From a virus: a DNA stretch of 24,431 nt. The stretch covers positions 1 to 24,431 of IMG/VR virus record IMGVR_UViG_3300032291_000772, one strand, 5' to 3'. The position numbers were made by a program, and so were the translations under genes. Positions 11,558 to 18,962 of the stretch are shown piece by piece. The notes beneath the pieces were generated by a model. The model was not told the DNA's origin. It was given only the letters and a program-made list of their open reading frames with translations, and searched no databases. The stretch's first letter is position 1. The number at the start of each line of letters is the position of its first letter.

Positions 11558-11815
11558 ATGAATATGGACAATGAACCAGTAGCGTGGATGGTGGAAGTAA
11601 AAAATGACATAGAGATTTTCTTTAGAAATGAATGGGCTGAAAAACACGCAAGCCTTCACAAAGTTAATGCTATTCCACTCTACACCCATCCAGCAAAGAC
11701 ACTAACAGATGAGGAAATAGAGGGCATAGCAAAGGCTAATGTTGATGGTCATTCGTCAATGGAACAATTGAAATGGTTTGCTAAAGCAATACTAAGAAAG
11801 GCGCAAGAGAAATGA
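11558..11815 (+). CDS. Small phage protein with 'EPVAWM...PLYTHP' and LTDEEI modules
   Basis: The frame is open from 11483, but that start would run through the peptide gene and terminator; ATG 11558 gives 85 residues. The first half has 'EPVAWMVE' and 'AIPLYTHP', a pairing seen in many small proteins of proteobacterial phages. The second half, 'TLTDEEIEGIAKAN' to 'FAKAILRKAQEK', is repeated in the next gene. No function is known to me. The ribosome site is weak (GAAAG). Its stop overlaps the next start (ATGATAA arrangement). Confidence 0.5.
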   Translation: MNMDNEPVAWMVEVKNDIEIFFRNEWAEKHASLHKVNAIPLYTHPAKTLTDEEIEGIAKANVDGHSSMEQLKWFAKAILRKAQEK

Positions 11816-12057
11816 TAAAGACTTGGCAAGAACGATGTGAAATACATCCTGACCATCAAACAGGCATGATTACATACCAGATGATTCAAAATAGGATGCA
11901 AGAAGAAATTGATGACCTTAGAGATGCTTTGGAAAAAACACTAACAGATGAGGAAATAAAAGAAGTGATAGCCAACATTGCTCATTATGGAAACATAGCC
12001 AAAGATGATTATGTAAGTTTTGCTAGAGCAATACTAAAAAAGGCGCAAGAGAAATGA
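11699..12057 (+). repeat. Duplicated C-terminal module in two neighbouring genes
   Basis: A 21-base block is identical at 11699-11719 and 11938-11958, encoding part of TLTDEEI. A 30-base block at 11786-11815 recurs at 12028-12057 with one change, encoding the AILRKAQEK/AILKKAQEK ends and both stops. The spacing is 239 and 242 bases. The segment between has diverged. Confidence 0.8.
11812..12057 (+). CDS. Small protein sharing its C-terminal module with the gene before
   Basis: The 81-residue protein has its own N-terminal half ('MIKTWQERCEIHPDHQTGMI', then a helical 'MQEEIDDLRDALE') and a C-terminal half ('TLTDEEIKEVIAN' to 'FARAILKKAQEK') homologous to that of the 11558-11815 product. The module is apparently a helical domain of about 40 residues that has been copied and attached to a new head. 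The start overlaps the previous stop by four bases. Function is unknown. Confidence 0.5.
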   Translation: MIKTWQERCEIHPDHQTGMITYQMIQNRMQEEIDDLRDALEKTLTDEEIKEVIANIAHYGNIAKDDYVSFARAILKKAQEK

Positions 12058-12230
12058 AACCAATTAAAGGTGGATTGCAAGATATTTACGATATGAGCCA
12101 AACAGAAGTTGGTGAAAAGCTATTTCTAAAGCAACAAACCATAGCCAAAATTGAAAAATCTGCGATTGAAAACTTAAAAAGGGTATTTGCAGAACAAAAA
12201 ATTAATGTGAAAGATTATTTAAATGACTGA
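12054..12230 (+). CDS. 58-residue sigma-region-4-like HTH protein
   Basis: The frame starts at an ATGA overlap with the gene before and overlaps the next by 8 bases. The block from about residue 14, 'MSQTEVGEKLFLKQQTIAK' then 'IEKSAIENLKRVF', matches the pattern of sigma-70 region 4.2, where a helix-turn-helix is followed by an 'IEKxALxxLR' helix. In sigma factors this binds the -35 box. There is no region 2, so it cannot act as a complete sigma factor; a small DNA-binding regulator or RNA-polymerase-binding protein is plausible. The position among early genes suits a switch to later expression, by inference. Confidence 0.6.
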   Translation: MKPIKGGLQDIYDMSQTEVGEKLFLKQQTIAKIEKSAIENLKRVFAEQKINVKDYLND

Positions 12231-12378
12231 TTACGCACTACCACTTATTGTTTTACGCAAGTTAAGCCAAGATTACGAAGCTGCCATGCTCAAACACCAA
12301 TGGGCTTTGGCCTACCAAATATCTACTGATATGGTTGAAATGGCTTTAAAACTGCAAGATGTAGCTGATGCAGATTAA
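12223..12378 (+). CDS. 51-residue helical protein of unknown function
   Basis: Overlaps the HTH gene by 8 bases and the nuclease-like gene by 11, so it fills the gap exactly. The product is helical with 'LRKLSQDYEAAMLKHQWALAY' type heptads and an acidic end (DVADAD). No family recognised; the tight packing is the main support for it being a gene. Confidence 0.5.
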   Translation: MTDYALPLIVLRKLSQDYEAAMLKHQWALAYQISTDMVEMALKLQDVADAD

Positions 12379-12781
12379 AAAGTTTGACCAGGCACTCCAT
12401 GACAAGTACGACCCACCAGCTAGAGCAGCAGTAGCAAAATGGGTTGAAAAGACATGGGGGCTTCAATGTAAAGACAATCCTGATAAGTATGGAACAGACT
12501 TGATTGTGTATAGGGATGGTATACAAGTAGGCTTTATTGAGGTGGAAGTGCGAAGCTGGAATCCATGCCCATTTAAGACTATTCATGTACCTGTACGCAA
12601 AAAGCATATGCTAGAAGTGCCTAAAACCCTATTTTTTGCACTTACGCAAGATTTAAGCCATGCCTATTGGATAACTGGGGACAAAACTTTAACCTACGAA
12701 ACCGTAGAGATGAAAGACGATTCTAAGCATGAGGCTTATTATGATGTCCCTAAATCCTTGTTTAACTATGTCAAGCTATGA
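12368..12781 (+). CDS. Putative PD-(D/E)XK-like nuclease
   Basis: The 137-residue protein contains 'YGTDLIVYRDG' with Asp44 and 'GFIEVEVRSW' with Glu58 and Glu60. The order Asp, hairpin, then E-x-E on a strand matches the metal site of BamHI-like members of the PD-(D/E)XK fold, where Lys is replaced by Glu. Residues 63-100 ('NPCPFKTIHVPVRKKHML') are basic and could touch DNA. It sits in a row of recombination nucleases (Ref-like and RusA follow), overlapping the Ref-like gene by four bases. Substrate is unknown; the fold call is from motif alone. Confidence 0.5.
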   Translation: MQIKKFDQALHDKYDPPARAAVAKWVEKTWGLQCKDNPDKYGTDLIVYRDGIQVGFIEVEVRSWNPCPFKTIHVPVRKKHMLEVPKTLFFALTQDLSHAYWITGDKTLTYETVEMKDDSKHEAYYDVPKSLFNYVKL

Positions 12782-13056
12782 CCAAGAATGAAAAAGAACA
12801 CTACAGAAAAGTTGCTGAACTGGGATGCTCATTATGTAGGCATCAAGGCAACGAGGGAACGCCAGCAGAACTGCATCACATTAGACGAACTTCTAAGCGA
12901 AGTAATGCCCCTGTTATCGGACTCTGCCCCTATCACCATCGAGGATCAAATACCAGTATTCATGGAATGGGCCGTAAGCGATTTGAAAGGGAATATGGGA
13001 TTACTGAAGAAACATTACTCTCTCAGACACTTAGGCTATTAAATGTTGATTCTTAA
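12778..13056 (+). CDS. Ref-like HNH nuclease
   Basis: The 92-residue protein has the zinc and HNH layout of the phage P1 Ref (recombination enhancement) family: CSLC (17-20), 'ELHHIR' (31-36), 'GLCPYHHRG' (48-56) and 'SIHGMGRKRFEREYGITEE' (60-78). P1 Ref is a RecA-dependent nuclease that cuts at displacement loops. This protein is about half the size of P1 Ref because it lacks the long disordered N-terminus, as do many phage homologues. It overlaps RusA by 14 bases. A recombination or repair role fits the neighbours. Confidence 0.8.
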   Translation: MTKNEKEHYRKVAELGCSLCRHQGNEGTPAELHHIRRTSKRSNAPVIGLCPYHHRGSNTSIHGMGRKRFEREYGITEETLLSQTLRLLNVDS

Positions 13057-13408
13057 CCTACCTTTACCACCTTCTGTAAACTCTTATCGCACTATATTTA
13101 GGGGTAGGATGGGTATCAGCAAGGCAGGTAGAGAGTTTAAAGAAAAAGTACAAGACTATGTTCTTGAATATAGAGTGCCAAAATTAGGCTCTGCTAGGCT
13201 TGAAATGAAGGTAATAATTTACCCTAGAGATCGCAGAAAGCAAGATATTGACAACAGAATTAAGGCTTTATGGGATGCCCTTGGCGATGCTGGCGTATTT
13301 GATGATGACGAACAAATTGATGTTTTGATGATTGAGCGTGGTGAAATTAAAAAGGGCGGTGGTGTACTTGTAATGATTGATATATTAGAAGATAATGTAA
13401 TGGCGTGA
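13043..13408 (+). CDS. rusA: RusA Holliday-junction resolvase
   Basis: The 121-residue protein has 'PPSVNSYR' (9-16), 'SKAGREFK' (26-33), 'RRKQDIDNRIKALWDAL' (64-80) and 'VFDDDEQIDVL' (85-95). Asp68, Asp70 and Asp89 have the same spacing as the catalytic Asp70, Asp72 and Asp91 of E. coli RusA. The enzyme is a dimer that cuts four-way junctions, here to clear branched DNA before packaging. It is the last gene before a strong terminator and closes the recombination operon. Confidence 0.93.
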   Translation: MLILNLPLPPSVNSYRTIFRGRMGISKAGREFKEKVQDYVLEYRVPKLGSARLEMKVIIYPRDRRKQDIDNRIKALWDALGDAGVFDDDEQIDVLMIERGEIKKGGGVLVMIDILEDNVMA

Positions 13409-13414
13409 GGCTTT

Positions 13415-13439
13415 TGCCCCTTAATTGGGGCATTTTTTT
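13415..13439 (+). terminator. Rho-independent terminator after rusA
   Basis: TGCCCC (13415-13420) pairs with GGGGCA (13427-13432) around TTAATT, followed by seven T. It begins six bases after the rusA stop and marks the end of the recombination operon. The next gene has its own ribosome site GGAG right after. Confidence 0.9.
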
Positions 13440-13450
13440 AGGAGCAGTAA

Positions 13451-13810
13451 ATGAACGAGAACATGGCGCTTTTTCTAGCAACTTTGCTGCATAGCTCAAC
13501 CAATACGCATTTTGCTCATTGGTCTACTGATTCCTACTCAAAACACAAAGCATTAGGTCACTACTATGAGGACATTCTGCCTTTGGTAGATAGTCTGGCT
13601 GAGTCTTACATGGGCTGCTATGAGCAAATCAAAGTATTCCCAAATACCTACAATATGCCTAAAGACCCAGTTAAATACATGGAAGCACTTAACAATTTTG
13701 TTATGGATGCTCGCAAAGACTTGCCCCAAGAGTCCCAAATTCAGAACATCATTGACGAAATTGCTCAGTTGATTGATTCAACCCTATACAAACTGCGTTT
13801 TCTTAAATAA
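13451..13810 (+). CDS. DUF5856-type (ferritin-like/Dps-like) phage protein
   Basis: The 119-residue protein is all helical, with 'LLHSSTNTHFAHWSTDSYSK' beginning near residue 12 and 'HKALGHYYEDILPLVDSLAE' following. This His-rich helix pair matches a phage family (DUF5856, as I recall it) thought to have a ferritin-like fold. Dps and ferritins have similar His and Glu positions for iron. Whether this binds metal is unknown. It follows the rusA terminator and overlaps the methyltransferase by one base (TAATG). Confidence 0.6.
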   Translation: MNENMALFLATLLHSSTNTHFAHWSTDSYSKHKALGHYYEDILPLVDSLAESYMGCYEQIKVFPNTYNMPKDPVKYMEALNNFVMDARKDLPQESQIQNIIDEIAQLIDSTLYKLRFLK

Positions 13811-14478
13811 TGCAATTAGTCGGCTTATCTGCCCTTGAGTACGATGAGCAATACTACTCAGAGCATAAAGATGCCAACCTTGATTACCTAGGTCATGGCT
13901 ACTGGCAAGAAGAGTACGCCAAGATGGTATCTAAGGGTTTACCACTAGGTTCTACTGTATTTGATGGTGGATGTGCTTGTGGCTCAATTCTCAATGGATT
14001 CAAGAAGTTAGGCTTTAAAACTATCGGAATGGACTTGTCTGCTTATATGATTGAGCTAGGCACAGAACACTTTGATAACAATGAGCTAATCTGCGGATCA
14101 CTTACTAGAATTCCATTAGAGGATAACTCTGTAGACCTAGTACACTCTGCTCAAGTTTTAGAGCATATACCTCAAGAACTTATGGATGACATCATCTCTG
14201 AGTTTGAGCGCATCTTAAAACCAGGTGGTCGTATGTTCTTATGCTTAGATGCCATAAGAGACAGTGAAACTAAGGAAATGTATATGGGTGATCCCACTCA
14301 TGTGAACATCCAACCCATTGAATATTGGGCAAAATTAATTAAAAAAGGGAATTTACTATTTGATGTACAAAGGTATAATGACTTTGTGCGCTCAGAGTAT
14401 CGACCTACTAAGGAAGTGGATGCTAACTTCTTTGAGGCTTACCCTTATTGGAGCGTATTTACTTTAATCAAGGAATAG
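13810..14478 (+). CDS. Class I SAM-dependent methyltransferase
   Basis: The 222-residue protein has a Rossmann SAM site: motif I 'VFDGGCACGS' (about 50-59), then 'TIGMDLSAYMIELG', 'ICGSLTRIPLEDNSVDLVHS' with the acidic post-strand, 'AQVLEHIP' and 'RILKPGGRMFL'. This is the Methyltransf_11/25 pattern used for small molecules, sugars, proteins or tRNA rather than a DNA base methylase (no NPPY or PCQ). Substrate unknown. The N-terminal 'YDEQYYSEHKDANLDYLG' resembles that of sugar or lipid modifying methyltransferases; surface modification of host or virion is possible. Confidence 0.8.
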   Translation: MQLVGLSALEYDEQYYSEHKDANLDYLGHGYWQEEYAKMVSKGLPLGSTVFDGGCACGSILNGFKKLGFKTIGMDLSAYMIELGTEHFDNNELICGSLTRIPLEDNSVDLVHSAQVLEHIPQELMDDIISEFERILKPGGRMFLCLDAIRDSETKEMYMGDPTHVNIQPIEYWAKLIKKGNLLFDVQRYNDFVRSEYRPTKEVDANFFEAYPYWSVFTLIKE

Positions 14479-14480
14479 CT

Positions 14481-14672
14481 ATGCCACTCGATAAATCAGG
14501 TTCAGCCCAATCAGTAGGCAAGAACATCAAAGCAGAAATGAAAGCTGGAAAGCCTAAAAAACAGGCAGTAGCTATTGCACTTAATGTAGAACGAGATAAC
14601 GCCAAAGGTAAGCGTAAAGCTACTTTGGAAGAAGCATACGGCAAATTCCTTGGAAAGCGAGAAGCAGAATGA
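14481..14672 (+). CDS. Small basic protein, DUF6496-like
   Basis: ATG 14481 is chosen because AAGGA lies six bases before it; the frame is open further upstream (14448) within the methyltransferase gene. The 63-residue protein is very basic, with 'GKNIKAEMKAGKPKKQAVAI' and 'ALNVERDNAKG'. This matches a family of small phage proteins (DUF6496, from memory) found near packaging genes. A nucleic-acid-binding role is suggested by charge alone. Confidence 0.65.
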   Translation: MPLDKSGSAQSVGKNIKAEMKAGKPKKQAVAIALNVERDNAKGKRKATLEEAYGKFLGKREAE

Positions 14673-14893
14673 AACCAATGAGCCGCACATACAAAAAAGA
14701 AGATGCTTTGCTAAGACCTCATAAAGAGTCTACCCTTGAAAAACAAGTAAAAGAGCGTATGAAGCCAAAGTTACAAGAGATGGCAGTAGGTGGTAAGGGT
14801 GATTTACTTAACCCACTTATCAATAAGCGTATGGCTCGTAAGAAAGCATTATTAGATGCTATGAACCAAATCCATGATCCTGATATTGCTTAA
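14669..14893 (+). CDS. Small basic protein of unknown function
   Basis: The 74-residue protein is Lys/Arg/Met-rich and helical ('LEKQVKERMKPKLQEM', 'INKRMARKKALLDAMNQ'). It overlaps the previous gene by four bases (ATGA). No family is recognised. Position just before the terminase genes and high positive charge suggest DNA contact, but this is inference. Confidence 0.5.
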   Translation: MKPMSRTYKKEDALLRPHKESTLEKQVKERMKPKLQEMAVGGKGDLLNPLINKRMARKKALLDAMNQIHDPDIA

Positions 14894-14908
14894 AAAATAG
14901 GCTACAAT
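14880..14908 (+). promoter_or_regulatory. Candidate promoter for the packaging genes
   Basis: CTGATA (14880-14885), a 17-base spacer and TACAAT (14903-14908) lie 32 bases before the small terminase gene. The -10 box is good and the -35 weak, as may be expected of a late promoter needing a helper factor. Confidence 0.35.
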
Positions 14909-14940
14909 AAAACCATTACAAATCAACTACTTGAGAATGT

Positions 14941-15222
14941 ATGGACAAAAAAGTGTCGAAATCTGTAGAAAAGAACTTAAATAGGGCTGGTCGTAAGGCT
15001 GGAGTGCCTAATAAGTCTACGACTGAGCTTAAAGAAGCCATTGCTGCTTTTACTTCAAGAAACGCAGACAAGATAGATATGTGGCTCAATGAAATTGATG
15101 ATCCTGCTAAGAGACTAGACCTTTACTTCAAAGCTCTTGAATACTCTATGCCTAAATTAGCTAGAAGTGAGCTAGTAGGCGATAAAGAACAACCAATCAG
15201 CGTAAGCCTAATACAGTTTTGA
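14941..15222 (+). CDS. terS: Putative small terminase subunit
   Basis: The 93-residue protein has a basic N terminus with 'GRKAGVPNKSTTELKEAI' and a helical rest with 'DDPAKRLDLYFKALEYSMPK' followed by LARSEL. This GRKxGxPNK opening and PKLAR segment are typical of small terminase-like proteins just upstream of the large subunit. It would recognise the packaging start site on the phage DNA. The gene overlaps the large subunit by four bases (TTGA). It is shorter than many TerS proteins, so DNA binding may depend on multimer assembly. Confidence 0.6.
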   Translation: MDKKVSKSVEKNLNRAGRKAGVPNKSTTELKEAIAAFTSRNADKIDMWLNEIDDPAKRLDLYFKALEYSMPKLARSELVGDKEQPISVSLIQF

Positions 15223-16634
15223 GTAACATTAGATTGCCTAATAACTGGATTCCTAGGGATTACCAGTTAAAAGCATGGCGCTATATGCAAGCTGGTGGCA
15301 AACACGCAGAAATTGTTTGGCATCGAAGAAGCGGTAAGGATGAGCTAGGTTTGCATTGGACTGCGGTAGCTGCCTTTCAAAGGGTGGCTCAGTATTGGTA
15401 TATGCTCCCTGAATACTCTCAAGCTCGAAAAGCCATTTGGGACGCTATTAACCCACATACCGGTAAGAAGCGTATTGATGAGGCTTTCCCATTAGAACTG
15501 CGTAAAACCACTCGTAATGACGAGATGAAGATAATCTTTAAGAATGGCTCATCATTTCAAGCAGTAGGCTCAGATGACCCTTCAAAGCTCGTTGGCTCAC
15601 CGCCAGCAGGTATTGTGTACTCAGAGTGGGCATTATCTAATCCAGCAACTAGGGCATACCTTAGACCAATCCTTATGGAAAACGGTGGATGGCAGATATT
15701 TAACACTACTCCAAGGGGTAGAAACCATGCTTACACCACATTAGAAGCAGCTAGAAGTAATCCTGATTCGTTTGCTCAAGTGCTAGATGCTACACAAACA
15801 GGCATATTTACACCTGAACAGCTAGAAGCAGAGCTAAATAACTACATTGCAGACTTTGGTGAGGATTATGGGCGCTCAAAGTTTGAGCAAGAGTACCTAT
15901 GCTCATTTGATGCTGCCAATCTTGGGGCTATATTAGCTCGTCAAATCACCATTTCAGAGCGTAATGGCAAGATAAACGATGATGTTAGCTTTGACCCTGA
16001 AGGTCAGCCAATACAGATAAGCGTTGACATTGGTCGTAGAGATACAGCAACCTGGTGGTTCTGGCAGCCTGTCATTGGGGGCTATAACATCATTGATTAT
16101 GACTCAGGCTTTGGTATTGATGCTGAAGAATGGGCGCATCGAATCCACAAAAAGCTATGTCAGTATGAATTAAAAGGTCAGCGTAACCCATTGGGTTGTA
16201 TCTGGTTGCCACATGACGCTAGAACTAAGACATTTTCAGCTAAAGAATCAGCTATAGAGATATTCCTTAAATTCTTTGGTAATGACAAGTGCGACATTAC
16301 ACCATCAACCTCTATTGCTGACCGTATTAACGCTGCAAGGGTGGTTATTCCTAGGGTTAAGTTTAATAAGTCTAAATGCAAGATTGGATTGGATGGTCTA
16401 AGGGCATGGAGCTATGCTTACAACGACATTACTAAGACCTTTGGCTCATCTCCTTTACATGATTGGGCATCACATGATGGAGATGGCTTTTCTTATGGTT
16501 GTCAGATTATGCAAATGGCTTCTCCATTGCCACCTCCAATAGAAGAAATGAAAGGTATTACTGTAGGACAGACTAAAGTAAGCCTTAATGAATTGTGGAA
16601 AGAGACAAAAGTTGTAACAAAGACTAGGATTTAA
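15219..16634 (+). CDS. terL: Terminase large subunit (packaging ATPase and nuclease)
   Basis: The 471-residue protein begins at TTG; the first ATG (residue 23) would remove the 'PRDYQLKAW' segment. ATPase part: Walker A-like 'WHRRSGKDE' (34-42), Walker B 'GIVYSEW' (131-137), coupling motif 'FNTTPRG' (161-167). Nuclease part: 'SVDIGRRDTATWW' with Asp270, 'WLPHDARTK' with Asp333, and 'HDWASHDGDGFSYG' (414-427) with several Asp. The motor docks on the portal, pumps DNA into the head and cuts the concatemer. Translation is probably coupled to the small subunit by the TTGA overlap. Confidence 0.92.
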   Translation: MSNIRLPNNWIPRDYQLKAWRYMQAGGKHAEIVWHRRSGKDELGLHWTAVAAFQRVAQYWYMLPEYSQARKAIWDAINPHTGKKRIDEAFPLELRKTTRNDEMKIIFKNGSSFQAVGSDDPSKLVGSPPAGIVYSEWALSNPATRAYLRPILMENGGWQIFNTTPRGRNHAYTTLEAARSNPDSFAQVLDATQTGIFTPEQLEAELNNYIADFGEDYGRSKFEQEYLCSFDAANLGAILARQITISERNGKINDDVSFDPEGQPIQISVDIGRRDTATWWFWQPVIGGYNIIDYDSGFGIDAEEWAHRIHKKLCQYELKGQRNPLGCIWLPHDARTKTFSAKESAIEIFLKFFGNDKCDITPSTSIADRINAARVVIPRVKFNKSKCKIGLDGLRAWSYAYNDITKTFGSSPLHDWASHDGDGFSYGCQIMQMASPLPPPIEEMKGITVGQTKVSLNELWKETKVVTKTRI

Positions 16635-16694
16635 ACAAAATTCAAGTAAAATAAGCTAACATTTCGCCAAAATCTTCAACATTAGGGCAACATT

Positions 16695-18962
16695 ATGGCA
16701 AACGACAAAGCAACGGTGAATCACTCATACGAGGATTGGTATAAAACAATCATGGGCTATGAGCGCCAATATAAGCGTTGGGAAGCCAGAGCAGACCGAA
16801 TTGTTAAGAAATACAAGGATGACAGTCGTTATGACCGCAATCCTAATGCTAGGTTCAACATCCTTTGGTCAAATGTCCAAACCATTCAACCAGCTATCTT
16901 TGCTAGATTGCCAAGACCGGATGTTTCTAGGCGGTTTCGTGATAACGATCCAATAGGCCGAGTCGCATCAATGATGCTTGAGCGAGCGCTTGAGTATGAG
17001 ATTGAACATTATGGTGACTACAAATCAGCAATGAATAATGCAGTACTAGACCGCCTTCTTGGTGGTCGTGGTGTTTCTTGGGTTCGCTATGAGCCACATT
17101 TTGCAGTTGATGAAGCAGGAGAACCTGACGATGGCTTCCAAGTTACCGAAGATTCAGATGAAGCAGAGACACCTGAAGCGCAAGAAATTGAGAATCCAGA
17201 GCGTATTGAGTACGAATGTGCGCCTGTCGATTATGTTCATTGGAAAGAATTTGGACATTCCCCAGGTGCTAGAACATGGGAAGAAGTCACTTGTGTTTGG
17301 CGTAAAGTCTATATGTCTCGCCCTGCACTTGTTGAGCGTTTTGGTGAAGAACTGGGTTACAAGATACCTCTAGACACCAAGCCGTCCGATGACAAGAACT
17401 CTTACAAGCCTATGGATGGTATGTATGAAGCTGTTATTTATGAGATTTGGGATAAAGAAACAGGCAAAGTATTGTGGATTTCTAAGTCATTGGGCAAGAT
17501 TCTTGATGAACGAGATGACCCATTGCAGTTAGAAAACTTCTTTCCTTGCCCTAAACCACTCTATTCAACCCTCACAACTGACTCACTAGAGCCAATTCCT
17601 GACTTTGTAATCTACCAAGACCAAGCTAGGGAATTAGATACTTTATGTGACCGTATTGATGGCTTGATTAACGCTCTTAAAGTGCGTGGTGTATACGATG
17701 CTTCTTCAAGCGAATTAGCTCGTTTGTTCTCTGAAGGCGAGAACAATACCCTTATTCCGGTAGACAACTGGATGGCTTTTGCTGAAAAGCAAGGCATGAA
17801 AGGCGCTATTGACCTAGTAGACATTACCCCATTTGCTGCTGCTTTAGCTCAATGCTACCAAGCAATGGAGCAAGTTAAGGGTCAAATCTATGAATTGATG
17901 GGTATTGCCGACATTCAGCGTGGTCAAACTGACCCTAATGAAACTCTTGGCGCTCAGATTATCAAGTCAAACAATGCTGCAGGTCGATTAAAGACTATGC
18001 AACACTCAGTAGTCGACTTTGCTACTACTTTGTTGTCCATTAAAGCTCAGATTATCTGTAATCACTTTACAGACGAGACTTTGGTGCAGATTTCTGGCGC
18101 TATGCAACTGTCACCACAAGATCAACAGCTTATTCCACAAGCTATTGCCCTGTTAAGAGACGAAGCAGCTAAGAATTTCCGTATTGAAGTCACCTCTGAT
18201 TCAATGATTTACCAAGATGAGCAGCAAGAAAAAGCTGACAGAATGGCATTTTTGAGTGCTGTTGGTGGATTTATGCAACAAGCAGTACCAATGGTACAAA
18301 ACACACCTGAATTAGCTCCAATGGCATTAGAAATGCTCAAGTTTGGCGTAACTGCGTTCAAAGCTGGCAAGCAATTAGAGGGAATTATTGACGAAACAGC
18401 CGATAAATTGCGGATTATGACTCAACAGATGGAAGGTCAACCTAAACCTCCACCACCTGAAATTCAAAAAGCGCAGATGGATGCCCAGGCTAAAATGCAA
18501 CAGATGCAGATGCAGTCTCAACTTGAGCAACAGAAGATGCAAGCTCAAATGGAACTGGAGAAGGCTAAGCAAGAGTATCAAGCCCAAGAGAATCAACTTA
18601 AATTCCAACTCGAAGAACAGCGCAATATGATGGACAGAGAGATGGAGATGAAGGTAGCTCAAATGAAGATGATGACTGAGCGCAATACTCAGGTTTTGTT
18701 AGCCCATATTAACAATGGCGCTAAGATCGAAGTAGCTCGCATTGGTTCAGATGAATCTGACGGAACTATGGCTTACATGACAGAGCAAGATATGGCTAAG
18801 TCTATGGAATCTCCAATGCAACCGATTGCTGACGCTATCGGACAAGGAAATATGCAAATGGCTCAAGCTATTAGTGCCTTGGTTGATACAATCAATGCAC
18901 AACATAGCAGACCTAAGACAGTTATTAGGGGTCAAGACGGTAAAATCATTGGAGTCCAGTAA
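16695..18962 (+). CDS. Portal protein
   Basis: At 755 residues it is near the size of the P22 portal (725). It directly follows the large terminase. The N-terminal part has 'NPNARFNILWSNVQTIQPAI' and 'YEIEHYGDYKSAMNNAVLD', typical of P22-type and related portal proteins. There is an acidic patch at about 138-172 and the middle has 'GIADIQRGQTDPNETLGAQ'. From about 570 to 680 there is a long Gln/Met/Lys/Glu-rich coiled coil, likely the internal barrel or its extension. The portal is a 12-mer ring at one head vertex. AGGG lies nine bases before the ATG. The start is separated by 60 bases from the terminase. Confidence 0.88.
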   Translation: MANDKATVNHSYEDWYKTIMGYERQYKRWEARADRIVKKYKDDSRYDRNPNARFNILWSNVQTIQPAIFARLPRPDVSRRFRDNDPIGRVASMMLERALEYEIEHYGDYKSAMNNAVLDRLLGGRGVSWVRYEPHFAVDEAGEPDDGFQVTEDSDEAETPEAQEIENPERIEYECAPVDYVHWKEFGHSPGARTWEEVTCVWRKVYMSRPALVERFGEELGYKIPLDTKPSDDKNSYKPMDGMYEAVIYEIWDKETGKVLWISKSLGKILDERDDPLQLENFFPCPKPLYSTLTTDSLEPIPDFVIYQDQARELDTLCDRIDGLINALKVRGVYDASSSELARLFSEGENNTLIPVDNWMAFAEKQGMKGAIDLVDITPFAAALAQCYQAMEQVKGQIYELMGIADIQRGQTDPNETLGAQIIKSNNAAGRLKTMQHSVVDFATTLLSIKAQIICNHFTDETLVQISGAMQLSPQDQQLIPQAIALLRDEAAKNFRIEVTSDSMIYQDEQQEKADRMAFLSAVGGFMQQAVPMVQNTPELAPMALEMLKFGVTAFKAGKQLEGIIDETADKLRIMTQQMEGQPKPPPPEIQKAQMDAQAKMQQMQMQSQLEQQKMQAQMELEKAKQEYQAQENQLKFQLEEQRNMMDREMEMKVAQMKMMTERNTQVLLAHINNGAKIEVARIGSDESDGTMAYMTEQDMAKSMESPMQPIADAIGQGNMQMAQAISALVDTINAQHSRPKTVIRGQDGKIIGVQ

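Noticed and set aside
12788-13042. 84-codon frame overlapping the Ref-like gene on the same strand
   Set aside because: Its translation has no motif, while the other frame has the complete HNH/Ref pattern; the start is inside that gene and it has no good ribosome site.
16635-16694. Promoter before the portal gene (TAAAAT as -10)
   Set aside because: No acceptable -35 at 16-19 bases; the 60-base gap is A/T-rich by itself.
18375-18662. 95-codon minus-strand frame rich in Leu/His
   Set aside because: Mirror of the Gln/Met/Lys-rich coiled coil of the portal; no independent support.
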